64,000 nt of DNA, from the NCBI GenBank assembly GCA_951804985.1, contig OX638133.1:5104501-5168500 (forward strand), written 5' to 3'. The DNA is from Dryomyza anilis (lineage: Eukaryota; Arthropoda; Insecta; Diptera; Dryomyzidae). The notes under the pieces were generated by a model. That model did no database searches. It was given only the letters and a program-made list of their open reading frames with translations, and was not told where the DNA came from. Position numbers and translations under genes: made by a program. Positions 50,591-62,600 of the stretch are shown in pieces. How positions within the stretch are numbered: the first letter of the stretch is position 1; every line of letters starts with the position of its first letter.

Positions 50591-50822
50591 AAGGGTTTTT
50601 CAATAAGAGCGCTACAAAAGTTTTTTTCCAGGGACGCTACAAAAGTAGAGCGACAGGGACAGCAAACGACGCAATCGATCTTCCGTTCTTTTGACATTTC
50701 TCTTCAGTAAGGTTTGCCATTTCATGATGGAAAGATATAGGAGCCAACAACGAGTCGAAATTATTAAAATTTACTACCGAAATTCGAATTCGTATAACTT
50801 TCCATCATGAACTCACTTATTT
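50591..50822 (+). mobile_element. Tc1/mariner-like remnant with transposase N-terminal fragment
   Basis: A short frame from ATG 50724 reads MMERYRSQQRVEIIKIYYRN, which resembles the start of the DNA-binding (HTH) region of mariner-family transposases (QR.EIIK.YY.N pattern). It ends within ten codons in a 14-bp inverted copy of its own start (TTCATGATGGAAAG at 50721-50734, complement at 50809-50822). The duplicate copy is at about 60188-60419. The family assignment is tentative. Confidence 0.5.
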
Positions 50823-51110
50823 GACACCTATTTGACACTTTGGTCAATATGACTTTTTTGACACTATTTTCGATTTTTAGTTTTTCACCCCTTGGATTGT
50901 TTATTAGGGACAAAAAATATAATATGCAAAATATTTTTTAATTTGAGCAACGCAAACAGAAGCCACAAGGACATTGAAAATTGTACTATGAATCGAAATT
51001 TAGAATATTCCAAAACAATAGAGGGCAATCTTTAAGAACTGTTTGCGAAAAAATTATTTATTATTTTTGATATTTCGATTATTTTTCGTGTTATCGATTG
51101 TTTTATACAG

Positions 51111-51284
51111 CAGAAAAAATACTATATAAATAATAGTGTTTTACTTATTATTTTTATAGAAAAATACCATTAAATACTAGAAAATACCATGACATTGCCA
51201 TTGAGTTTATATGCAAAGATTTATTTTCTATATACTATTAAATCAATAATTGTCCTAATAGAATTTGAGGGAATTTTTTTCTGG
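51111..51284. mobile_element. Short MITE, CAGAAAAAA...TTTTTTTCTG ends
   Basis: Starts CAGAAAAAATACTATATAAA and ends GGGAATTTTTTTCTGGG. Its reverse complement is at 52994-53208 (sharing CATGGTATTTTCTAGTATTT), so the two copies lie in opposite orientation 1.7 kb apart. Duplicates are at 60708-60881 and 62585-62799. Confidence 0.65.
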
Positions 51285-51661
51285 GTATATATATATCAAA
51301 GGATGTATATGCAACTGTGCACTTTTTGTGATTTTTTTGTGAAACAAAGCAGCGTCGACAAAAAACTATTAATACATGAACCATAAAATCAATGGTCGTA
51401 CCATTAAGTACTTCATTTTTTATTCTGAGTGTAGATCTTGTTCTAATTCTTATTTTTTTGCCGAAACGAGATTTTCGATTAAAATTAGTAGCATATTTCG
51501 TCGGGAATTCTTCGATATTCCAGAATTAATTACTTAGAACTTCTTTAGATATGGTGTAGTCGAGATTTCATTCACTCTAAATCTATCACAGCATATGAGA
51601 TTTAAATTAGAACTTCTGTCGAGGGAACTTTTTAATTGTATAATGGAATTAGTGTTTATGT

Positions 51662-52340
51662 ATTCAGGATATCAATTAAAACTAATTTGCAGTTAAAAGG
51701 CCAATAAATATAATGATTAGATAAATATATGAAATTTTGAGATTTACTTACAGATTTTAATTTTTTATATTTAGTGTTTAGAAATATTTATTAGGTAGAA
51801 TGTTTTAATAGAAACGCATGTTTAAATTAACACCGTTCACAGTCTTATATAATAATTACAATAAATACTGATTAATTGAATTTAATGTTCTTAGTCGACC
51901 TTAAAATAGAGTAATGCAAAAACTAATTTGTCGGGGTCTAGGTCTACCAAATGCAATACGTATTTTGCAATAATAGAATTTTATTCATAAATTCTATATT
52001 CTATATAGGGATAATAGTCTCGAATTAATACAGATTAACATTTATGTACTGGGTTTGTACTGTTTTTTTGAATATTTATTAAAACCACGAATACAAAAAC
52101 TCGTTTATAATTACTAGTTTCTTTAATATAGATATAAAATGTTCATACATTAAACGCAATGTAAAATTTAATGTATTAAAAGAAATATATCTATAAAAAC
52201 ATGCGTTATAAATGCGTTATAAAAACAAGACAAATTTATATATATAACAAAAAAATCCAATTACACTTTATACCACAATATTTTTTCTAATGAATAAAAT
52301 TGTACTACATTGACTGAAATAGATTAACATATATTTTATT
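51662..52340. repeat. Shared downstream block, gene C copy
   Basis: Aligns with 28608-29096, 43931-45712 (split) and 61258-61935. Compared with the other copies it has an extra stretch near 51887-51970. Confidence 0.7.
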
Positions 52341-52400
52341 CGGTTTGTTACTGGTACTGCCAGGAACCAACCGACTCAATTCAAAACTTCGTTTAACGAA

Positions 52401-52905
52401 TTTTTATACACTATTCAGTTTATTACACCGTTTGTTTATTATCAGTCTGTCCGTCTGTCTGTTGAAATAACGATTACAGAAAAACTGAAAGAACTATTAC
52501 AATAAAACTCATAATATATATTACCTATATATCTATACTATCTGTAACAGAAAATGGGCAAGAGTGTCCACTGTGACCTGTGAACCGACCACTTATGTTC
52601 AAATATCTCATATAAAACTTACATCTACAGATGAAATTTACTTTATACCGGCTTAAGTGAACTGTTATGGTCAAATATATATTGACATTATGCTCAAATA
52701 TATAAAAATAATGTTTTCCCGCGAATCGACTTTTGGTTACCAAAAAAAAAAAAAAACGGAAATTCGGTACATCTAACCATTTGTACATATGGGTATCAAA
52801 TGAAAGAGAAATTTTCAGCGATTGCAAGTTACACGCTATTTTCAGGTTTCGTAAACTCTGGTGACCTATGCACCACTTCACATGGTAACTATACACATTA
52901 TCAAA
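52401..52905 (+). mobile_element. Mini-me-like element, degraded
   Basis: Retains TATACACTATTCAGTTT, a short GTCTGTCCGTCTGTCTGTTG array at 52445 and the downstream part (CCACTTATGTTCAAATA, GAAATTCGGTACATCTA, GGGTATCAAATGAA), matching the copy at 37543-38307. The TA-run and core are deleted. Duplicate at about 61995-62500. Confidence 0.7.
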
Positions 52906-52993
52906 TATGGGCATTCCCTAGGGTTCCGCTCGGGACATTCGTATGCTTAAAACTTTAATACCTAGAAGGAAAATTAATGAATTTACTTGCACT

Positions 52994-53208
52994 CAGAAAA
53001 AATTCCCTCAAATCGCATTAAAGTTGGTCAATAGGACAATTATTGATTTAATAGTATACAAAAAAATAAATCTTTTCATATAAACTCAATGGAAATGTCA
53101 TGGTATTTTCTAGTATTTAATGGTATTTTCCGATTAAAATAATAATGTATCCTATTGACTATATTTAATAGTAAAAAAACTAATATTTATATAGTATATT
53201 TTTCTGGG
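52994..53208. mobile_element. Short MITE, inverted relative to 51111-51284
   Basis: CAGAAAAAATTCCCTC to TATATTTTTCTGGG. It includes TTGATTTAATAGTAT, the complement of a segment of the 51111 copy. Confidence 0.65.
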
Positions 53209-53280
53209 TATAGTACTAAATAGTACTAAACATCTGCCAAAATTAGAGAATTCTACACGGTAGATCAGATATAAATTAAA

Positions 53281-53865
53281 TAGTGTTCGTTACGGACGGG
53301 ACAAAAACTGAAGTAAATGTCGAGATTCATATGGAAATTCCAAAAAGTCTGCGAATTTTGCGTACGAATAATTTTTATTATTTTAAGAAATAGCTTAAAT
53401 CATGTGCTTTCTTTGTATATTTATACTTTGTTTCAAACATTTATAGTTTTTTTTTTATAATATATCACAGAAATGTTCCGGACGGGACAAAAAGTTCCGT
53501 ATAGAAATTGTCACTACGATTTTTTTTTCTAAAAATACTTTTTGCGTAAAATATATTTTTTTGAATTATCTAATTTTTGCTGTATATACTTTGTGCATAA
53601 ACTTTTTAGTTATTTCGTAATAAATCACAGAATAATTCCGGACGTACTATATGGAAATTTACAGTACGATTTTTTGCTAAAAATTATTTTATATTTTTCA
53701 ATATTAATAATCATTATTACAAAATGAATAATGATGTATGATTAGAATTTCCAGATGTTTTTTTAAGAGTTTGAATTTTTTACAATTTTTGAGAAACATT
53801 TTTTTTTATAGATTTTTTACTGTGGTTTTACACTTTTGGTACTCAAAGTTCCGGACGGGACTGAT
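53281..53865. repeat. Degenerate repeats carrying TTCCGGACGGGAC
   Basis: The motif occurs at about 53285, 53474, 53637 (truncated) and 53848, at spacings of roughly 165-210 bp. It is preceded in two cases by AATAWATCACAGAAT or a similar phrase. It is GC-rich inside very AT-rich DNA. A single copy is also found at about 45835 and the whole set is duplicated at about 62878-63455. Confidence 0.65.
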
Positions 53866-53997
53866 TTCAATTAGCTTTCAAAAATGTTCTAGAATTACCA
53901 CGATATCGATGTTTACATATTTGAAAATGTCGAGGAAATTCAGATTTAGGAACAGAGAATTCAACTCTATAAAAAGTTTTGGACATTTTTGTAAAAA

Positions 53998-54460
53998 TCT
54001 GATTTTTTGATTTATAGCTATTTTGATTTATATCTATAAAGGCAAATATTACTTTCTTCAACAAATAAAAACAGTTACATGGTGTTATATATGTTACATA
54101 TCAAGCAAGTCAAACTCTATTTTGAATCAAGGGCCGCAATACGAAAATAGAAGACTCCTGCTTTGACAAATCAAATTAACATAATTTGGTTGAAGTAGTA
54201 CGCACAAATATGGGATTTACTAAATATATTATTTATAGAGCTCTTTAACGCAATTAAATGTAGGAATGGTCGCATATGGTAGCGGGCCACTTGTTCGCCA
54301 TGTCTGCTATATATATGGTGTATGTATTGATATGTAGATTTTTCATATAAAAACCTTTCTTATACATTAAATGAACTAAGTTTATTTCAAGACTACAGAC
54401 GTATAAGATTGAATTACACAAAGTGTTAACGACTGGGGTTTTATTTTATATATCATTATT
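53998..54460 (+). promoter_or_regulatory. Gene D promoter block with TATA box
   Basis: TATAAAA at 54346-54352, exactly 115 bp before the ATG as in B and C. Sequence further upstream (GGGCCGCAATACGAAAATAG, GCACAAATATGGGATTTAC, GGTAGCGGGCCACTTG) is conserved between the copies. Confidence 0.7.
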
Positions 54461-57400
54461 ATGTTTAAATACCAAACACTAGTTTTTACCATATCGCTAC
54501 TTATTACATTTAGTAGAGCTAATACAGAAACAATAAATGAACAAATTTCAATATTGTCAAATGATAATATTACCAAACATAATGTTGAGCATATTCTTAC
54601 AACGCCATCGATGAAATTCTATGATCGACACCTACAGCATTCTTCCATACTTTACGGTCTCTTAAAGGTCGTCAACGAAAGTGTGGTAAGTGCCAAGTGT
54701 AACGAGCAGTTATTGTCGCTTAAACAGGGTATTTTACAAAAGAAAGCATGGACTTTAAAAGGTATATTATTTTACATTATACTTGAAAAAAGTAAAATTG
54801 TATAATTCCCTTTTTTTAGTACTCGATGCATCAGCAAGATCAGCAGCTGCTATTATATACGAACATAACTTATGGCTTGGAAGTCAAGAGGCTTGTGCAG
54901 CCGTTAACAAACCTTTGACCATCGTATTTCCACAGCGCCCACAAGGTTCCAAACAACAGGCTCTAATAAAAGCAATTGCACCCTTTGAGGTTGACTTTCG
55001 CATGGTCTACATGCGTTATAATTCTGAATGGTCTCCCAGTATCCAATTGGACACCGAGTCTCTGTTGCAGACGGGACTCTGCGTGCCTGCATCCTGTACC
55101 ACAACGGAAATAGAACAACTCATGCGTAATATGTGGGAAAAGCAAATCTATTTTCCAGCGGACTTATATGAAATTCGACCAGAAGTGCTATACGTAAAAG
55201 ATCTGAAACTAAAGCCAGACTTTTATGCTAAAAGAAGTCTTAAGATTATTTGTGTTTTAGTGGTATTTAGCCTTGCAATAATGTATTGGGCATATGTTCA
55301 GAAATCCAAATTAGAATCTCAAAAACAAGCTAAAGCAATGGAACTCAAAACTGGATTAAATACAGAGCAGTATTCATACAAATTGGTTCAATGTTTCGAT
55401 ATCAAGGCCAACTGGCGGCAAATGTTCGCAACCGATGAAGGATCCAGTACGGAGGTACCCATTGTCAATGGTCTTCGCACGGTTGCTGCTTTTCTTCTTT
55501 TGTTCACCCATGTACCTGGGTATATGCTACCCGCAATGAACAATAAATCATTTCTGCAGGAACAAATGGATAGCTATCCGATATTAAATTTTTTGATCTC
55601 GATGGTGGATTGTTTTTTCACAATCAGGTGGGTCAGTTCAATGAAAATTATTATTTCAAACATGCCAGACTTTAGAATTTGAATTCATATAAAATGAGCA
55701 TACACGATTCAACAATATAGTTTTCCTATACGGGCCATTCCACACCAAATCGACCAAAAAAAGTAAATTTTGAGATTTTACCTTTTCGATTTCAATGAAA
55801 TTTGGGCAGCTGATAAAGCTTATTGAGATAGGCATTGACCAATTTTATTTATTTTGTTCGACCACTACTTCCAGAGATACAGTGATTCAAAGTGTCGAAA
55901 AATGGTCCAAAAATCCCTTGTATGGTTGCTCATATTTCAAAATCTCTTAAAATGGAAATGCTAGGATCTTTTTAAGGACATCAATTGTGAAGTGAATGGA
56001 TAATGACCACGGGCAACAAGTTAATGTTTAGAATTTACAACTTAATTTTTCTGAAAGCCTGTTTTATTACCTTTAAAACGAGCCATCAACGAAATTTATA
56101 GCATTTCTGCTTTAAGAGATATTGAAATATGAACCACCATAAAAAAGTGATTTTTGGCCCATTTTTCGTAACTTTGAAGCACTGTATCTCTGGAAGTAGA
56201 GGCTTAAAAAATAAAAATAAAATTGGTCAATGCATATCTCGATACCCTATATCAAAATGCCCAAATTTCATTGAAATCGAAGAAGGTGAGTTCCAACCGC
56301 TGGTCGATTTGGTGAGGAATGGCCAAAACACAGAAAAAATATCATTAATATGATGAATTTAGTCATTAATATTATGAATTTTTCTACCAACTACCAGATT
56401 CATCAATATATATTCAGATATCATATTATTAAATTTGTTCATAATATTTATGAATATAATATTTTTTTACGAATTTTTCAAAAAAAAAACAAAAAATTTC
56501 TTTAAAAAATAATTCGAAAAAAATGTTGTAAAATTTTATTTAAAAAATAACAGAAAAAAATAAAATTTCGAAAAAAAGGTTTCGAAAAAAAAAACTAAAA
56601 AAAAAAATTTCGAAAAAAAATCCACTACATTTTTTATAAATATAACTTTTTATTAACAAAAAGTTGTAATTATAAATAAATATATTATAACACATTTTAC
56701 TAATTTATGCATGTCGAGCAAGCATTATATAAGAAATAACTTACAAGAACTACTTGAGAACTGAGAAGTACGGTAAAAAATTAACGAAAAATAAATATTT
56801 TGATTGAAATTTGGTTTGATAAACAGCATTCTTCGATATGAAGTAAAATATTTTGTATTTTATGTATTTGTTCATTAATACGATGAAACGTATTCTTCAC
56901 ATACAATTCATCATATTGAAGAACACTTTTTCGACAGTTACCAAGCGTTCATCATATTTATGATCGCATTCATAACATTGATGATGTTAGTCATTAATAT
57001 TATGAATGGTTCTTCAATACAATGAATCATGGTTTGAAGATCGGAATTCAACAATATTATATACATTTTTTTTCAGTGTATATCTGATCGGACAATAACA
57101 ATAAAATTACTGAAAGAACATTTCCCGATCATGACTCTATTATGTGAATGATTTTAGAATAACACAGAAAAACCCTCTTTTTTGGCATGAGGTTGGAAGA
57201 ATGAAACAGTTAGTTGTACCAACTACTTCATTCGGTGAAATCGAATGTTTTACAAATATACACTTTAAATATTAGTCTATATACACTCCTAACGGTTCTA
57301 AATCTGTACTAAATTGTTCTAAAACAGTTCGTAATTATAGCAGTACAAACTACAACTCTTTTAGATTTGCTTATAAGAACCGGCTTAGCGGTTGAGAGAA

Positions 57401-59635
57401 ACGAATAAGTTCGTTGGGCAAAGAGTTGGTTGGTGAACCAAATCTCTACTCTGTGTGCATATTTTAAAAAATAGAAGATATTCCCTAAAAGTTTATAATA
57501 TTATACGTTAATTTCAATTGTGTGTTTGTTAACTATAAATCATTTTTAAATCAGAAATGTTTTAATTTATATCGAAAAATTGTGCATACTCATTTTGACG
57601 AGTAGTTTTATCATAGGATTAAATTATGTTCTTCCTTACCAGTAGTTTTTATATCATCAAATCTTTTTCATTTCAGTGGCTTTCTGCAGACCTATAACTT
57701 CCTGCGTAATACAAAGAAATTGGCTGCGATACAACGAAATACATTTTTACAAAATACTCGTGAATTTTTCAACATGTTACTACATCGTTATATACGGTAA
57801 TATTCATACATATATCATCATTGTAGAAGTCAAACTAACAAATACATTTTCCTAGTTTTTTGCCTAATATCATAAAAAAGAATTTGGTGATATTTAGTTA
57901 AGATAATCGAAAGATTAACTGCTTACCATCTATACGTAAAGAAAAAACATGGCATCATACTATGATTGGGGGTTATGGTTGTAGGAAATCATATAATTTG
58001 TCTAATATGATCCTCCGTGACAATCATTCTACAACCATGGTCCTCAGTGACCGTATTGGCATTTCATACTACCATGTTAATGTTATTTATTTCTGTATAT
58101 ATTTATTTTTAAACATTTTGTTTGAAACATTAGAGAAACACTTCGTCACTACAAAATAACTCGACTGCTCATATTATAATAAATTGTCTATTATAATATG
58201 ATTTTAACGACCTTATTATTGTTGAAATAAAATTTAAAATACTACACTTTGATTGTGAGAACCATATATGATTGTAAAGATCATAGCATGGTTGTTGCGA
58301 TCGTGTCGCTACCATATTATAATTATTTCAAATCATTATCTATCATTTTTCAAACTAGTTTTGACTTGAAACCTTGACTTATAGATTGGCGCCTTTGTTC
58401 TTCATAACTATTCTTATAACGGATCTAGGTTCCGCCTATCTTCACGATGTGTCCCTCCATCATTTATATTATCGTCAGGACCAAATTTGTCCGCAATATT
58501 GGTGGCGTAATATGTTTTTCATACATAGTTTCTATCCACTGAAGGAAATGTGTGTGGTTTGGTCTTGGTCCTTGTGCTGTGAAATGTGGTACTATGTGCT
58601 GGCAACAATTTTATTATTTTGCTATGTGAAGTAAGTATTAAAAGAACAACGAGCGGTTTTTTTTTGCTCTCAAATGCGCTATTCTGGTGTCGCATATAGT
58701 TCATGTTTAGTTATTCGTGAATTATAGTGCACATAAAGAAAGTATTAACAAGAAAGCACCTATTTAATTAATGAATATTTTATTTAAATTTATAAAGGGT
58801 ATTCAGAAGTCGTGCTAACTGGATATACATAACAAATTTTTGAAATCTATTACAATTTTTGTGTGAATTAAAAAATAAAATGTTTATTTATTTTACTAGA
58901 CGTCCAGAACTTATTAAGCGAATCGTTGTCATCATATTTGCCTTCAACATAGTTTGGTCACTTCAAAATGGCATCAAGTACAACTTTCAGTTCCAATTCG
59001 AAATATTTTACAAAACTATGGATTATGTCTACTTGGATCCGATAGTGCGCAGTACGCCCTATATTTTGGGTGGCCTAACCGCTTGGTACTTGTCCACCAA
59101 ACAATCTACATTATTGTCTATTGGTTCGATGAAATCGAATGTTCTTTGGTATGCGGCACTTATTTGTATTCCCGCTAGTGGTTATACGATGTATTGGCGT
59201 GACTTGGACCCGATAACGTCCATATGCCTGTATATATTCGGACGTCTCTTGGTGTCACTTGCCTTTTGTTGGATGATTGTGGGCAGTTCGATGGGGCACA
59301 GCTGTTGGTGGTCACGTTTATTGGAGGCAAAGCCATTCCGACATATCAACCGCTCGACGTACGCCATATATTTGCTGAATCCATTAATTATAACATTGTT
59401 TGTCGGTCTCATGCAATCTAGTCAGCAAGTGAATAGCTTATCGCTGGTGCGTTTATTGTATACATTTCAATATCAACATTTTTAAAAAAATATTCTACTT
59501 TTACAGGTACTTTACTTCTGTGGTTTTTCAATTATAACGTATCTGTTAGCAATATTGTTGTCACTGCTCTTTGAGGTACCTTTCTGCAATTTGTCAAATT
59601 TTATACGTAATTATGGTAAAAATAAAATTGTTTAA
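54461..59635 (+). CDS. NRF-6-like acyltransferase gene D (716 aa, six exons)
   Basis: Exons are 54461-54761, 54820-55627, 57677-57796, 58385-58630, 58900-59446 and 59507-59635. The frame is open throughout and all introns are GT-AG. A signal peptide at 1-20 is followed by an NRF domain (to about residue 225) with EAC and GLCVPASC cysteines. The first membrane segment is near 243-260. The acyltransferase-3 domain has NGLRTVAAFLLLFTHV (His near 331), the WSRLLEAKPFRHINR block and a final membrane segment in exon 6. The last codons carry AATAAA (59621-59626). Near-identical to C but without the stop, so this is the intact member of the pair. Intron 2 holds a fold-back element and two CACAG-ended insertions. 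The substrate is unknown; a lipid or other small-molecule role is inferred from the family. Confidence 0.93.
55733..56324. mobile_element. Palindromic fold-back element in gene D intron 2 (592 bp)
   Basis: Terminal inverted repeat GGCCATTCCACACCAAATCG, with one mismatch to the right end. Matching continues inward (GATTTCAATGAAATTTGGGC, GCATTGACCAATTTTATTT, CTACTTCCAGAGATACAGTG in both arms). It is absent from gene C intron 2, so it inserted after, or was lost since, the C/D duplication. Confidence 0.8.
56329..57078 (-). mobile_element. CACAG-ended MITE in gene D intron 2 (750 bp)
   Basis: CACAGAAAAAATATCATT to TTTTTTTTCAGTG. Same family and orientation as the gene B copy (CGTATTCTTCACATACA, GACAGTTACCAAGCGTTC). 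It lies only 4 bp after the fold-back element at 55733-56324. Confidence 0.75.
57163..57455. mobile_element. CACAG-ended insertion in gene D intron 2 (293 bp)
   Basis: Begins CACAGAAAAACCCTC and ends TCTACTCTGTG. The matching place in gene C intron 2 (TTTTAGAATATAAAAATTGC near 47800) lacks it. The terminal repeats beyond CACAG are weak, so the element class is unknown. Confidence 0.5.
57935..58324. other. About 390-bp replacement in gene D intron 3
   Basis: Gene C has about 75 bp of unrelated sequence (TTACATTTTCGCCTCATCG onwards) between the same flanks CTTACCATCTAT and AATTATTT. The gene D insert has repeated ACCATG/ATGATTGT phrases at both ends, suggesting a small inverted-repeat element, but no clean ends. 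Confidence 0.45.
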
Positions 59636-62600
59636 AAACAAAATGGTAATTGGAATAATGTTGTTTTAATTAATGAAAGAAATAATTACAGTACTAAATA
59701 CGATATTCCTCTTTGGATCTTATGGTATACGAATATTTGACATATGTACAAATAAAGGTACCGACATAAACGAATAGGAAAAAAAAACGTTTACAAAACG
59801 TTGCGGCAAAAGAATTTCTTTTGTCATGTGCTTCAACTTTGCTCGCAATATTTAAAACGATAATATAATTAAAATAATTAATTTTCGTCTGTTTCTTAAA
59901 AGGTATTTAATGATTTTCGTGGTGGCCCAACCTACGAACCAACTTTTTTTTTGCAATATTTTTTGTTCTTCAGAAAGTAGGCTGTATTTTTTAAATTTTT
60001 ATGAAATCATAAAAGTTTCTTCTATAAAAGATAGTCCATTAAATATATTTTAAAATGATATATATAAATCCACTAACATGTTTGTACATAAAATGTTATA
60101 GACAAAATACAAAACTATGTCCAACATACAGACTATTCACCTACTCAGATATTTAGAATCAAATTTTCAGTTTTGTCATTTTTATAAAGGGTTTTTCAAT
60201 AAGAGCGCTACAAAAGGTTTTTTGCAGGGACGCTACAAAAGTAGAGAGACAGGGACAGCAAACGACGCAATATTTCTTGCCGCTCTTTTGACATTTCTCT
60301 TCAGTAAGGTTTGCCATTTCATGATGGAAAGATATAGGAGCCAACAACGAGTCGAAATTATTAAAATTTACTACCGAAATTCGAATTCGTATAACTTTCC
60401 ATCATGAAATCACTTATTTGACACCTATTTGACACTTTGGTCAATATGACTTTTTTGACACTATTTTCGATTTTTAGTTTTTCACCCCTTGGATTGTTTA
60501 TTAGGGACAAAAAATATAATATGCAAAATATTTTTTAATTTGAGCAACGCAAACAGAAGCCACAAGGACATTGAAAATTGTACTATGAATCGAAATTTAG
60601 AATATTCCAAAACAATAGAGGGCAATCTTTAAGAACTGTTTGCGAAAAAATTATTTATTATTTTTGATATTTCGATTATTTTTCGTGTTATCGATTGTTT
60701 TATACAGCAGAAAAAATACTATATAAATAATAGTGTTTTACTTATTATTTTTATAGAAAAATACCATTAAATACTAGAAAATACCATGACATTGCCATTG
60801 AGTTTATATGCAAAGATTTATTTTCTATATACTATTAAATCAATAATTGTCCTAATAGAATTTGAGGGAATTTTTTTCTGGGTATATATATATCAAAGGA
60901 TGTATATGCAACTGTGCACTTTTTGTGATTTTTTTGTGAAACAAAGCAGCGTCGACAAAAAACTATTAATACATGAACCATAAAATCAATGGTCGTACCA
61001 TTAAGTACTTCATTTTTTATTCTGAGTGTAGATCTTGTTCTAATTCTTATTTTTTTGCCGAAACGAGATTTTCGATTAAAATTAGTAGCATATTTCGTCG
61101 GGAATTCTTCGATATTCCAGAATTAATTACTTAGAACTTCTTTAGATATGGTGTAGTCGAGATTTCATTCACTCTAAATCTATCACAGCATATGAGATTT
61201 AAATTAGAACTTCTGTCGAGGGAACTTTTTAATTGTATAATGGAATTAGTGTTTATGTATTCAGGATATCAATTAAAACTAATTTGCAGTTAAAAGGCCA
61301 ATAAATATAATGATTAGATAAATATATGAAATTTTGAGATTTACTTACAGATTTTAATTTTTTATATTTAGTGTTTAGAAATATTTATTAGGTAGAATGT
61401 TTTAATAGAAACGCATGTTTAAATTAACACCGTTCACAGTCTTATATAATAATTACAATAAATACTGATTAATTGAATTTAATGTTCTTAGTCGACCTTA
61501 AAATAGAGTAATGCAAAAACTAATTTGTCGGGGTCTAGGTCTACCAAATGCAATACGTATTTTGCAATAATAGAATTTTATTCATAAATTCTATATTCTA
61601 TATAGGGATAATAGTCTCGAATTAATACAGATTAACATTTATGTACTGGGTTTGTACTGTTTTTTTGAATATTTATTAAAACCACGAATACAAAAACTCG
61701 TTTATAATTACTAGTTTCTTTAATATAGATATAAAATGTTCATACATTAAACGCAATGTAAAATTTAATGTATTAAAAGAAATATATCTATAAAAACATG
61801 CGTTATAAATGCGTTATAAAAACAAGACAAATTTATATATATAACAAAAAAATCCAATTACACTTTATACCACAATATTTTTTCTAATGAATAAAATTGT
61901 ACTACATTGACTGAAATAGATTAACATATATTTTATTCGGTTTGTTACTGGTACTGCCAGGAACCAACCGACTCAATTCCAAACTTCGTTTAACGTTATA
62001 CACTATTCAGTTTATTACACCGTTTGTTTATTATCAGTCTGTCCGTCTGTCTGTTGAAATAACGATTACAGAAAAACTGAAAGAACTATTACAATGAAAC
62101 TCATAATATATATTACCTATATATCTATACTATCTGTAACAGAAAATGGGCAAGAGTGGTCCACTGTGACCTGTGAACCGACCACTTATGTTCAAATATC
62201 TCATATAAAACTTACATCTACAGATGAAATTTACTTTATACCGGCTTAAGTGAACTGTTATGGTCAAATATATATTGACATTATGCACAAATATATAAAA
62301 ATAATGTTTTCCCGTGAATCGACTTTTGGTTACCAAAAAAAAAAAAAACGGAAATTCGGTACATCTAACCATTTGTACATATGGGTATCAAATGAAAGAG
62401 AAATTTTCAGCGATTGCAAGTTACACGCTATTTTCAGGTTTCGTAAACTCTGGTGACCTATGCACCACTTCACATGGTAACTATACACATTATCAAATAT
62501 GGGCATTCCCTAGGGTTCCGCTCGGGACATTCGTATGCTTAAAACTTTAATACCTAGAAGAAAATTAATGAATTTACTTGCACTCAGAAAAAAATCCCTC

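Larger units (their letters stand above)
50040..54460 (+). repeat. Segmental duplication, copy 1 (gene C 3' flank)
   Basis: Near-identical to 59636-64000, at an offset of about 9590-9597 bp, with small indels only. For example, an open frame at 51189-51386 is unchanged at 60786-60983, which reflects recent duplication rather than coding constraint. It contains a mariner-like fragment, two palindromic MITEs, the shared downstream block, a mini-me-like element, a CCGGACGGGAC repeat set and the gene D promoter. Confidence 0.9.

Noticed and set aside
51189..51386. A 65-codon frame conserved perfectly at 60786-60983
   Set aside because: The perfect match reflects the recent segmental duplication, in which flanking non-coding DNA is equally conserved. 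The frame overlaps a short MITE and has no recognisable features.
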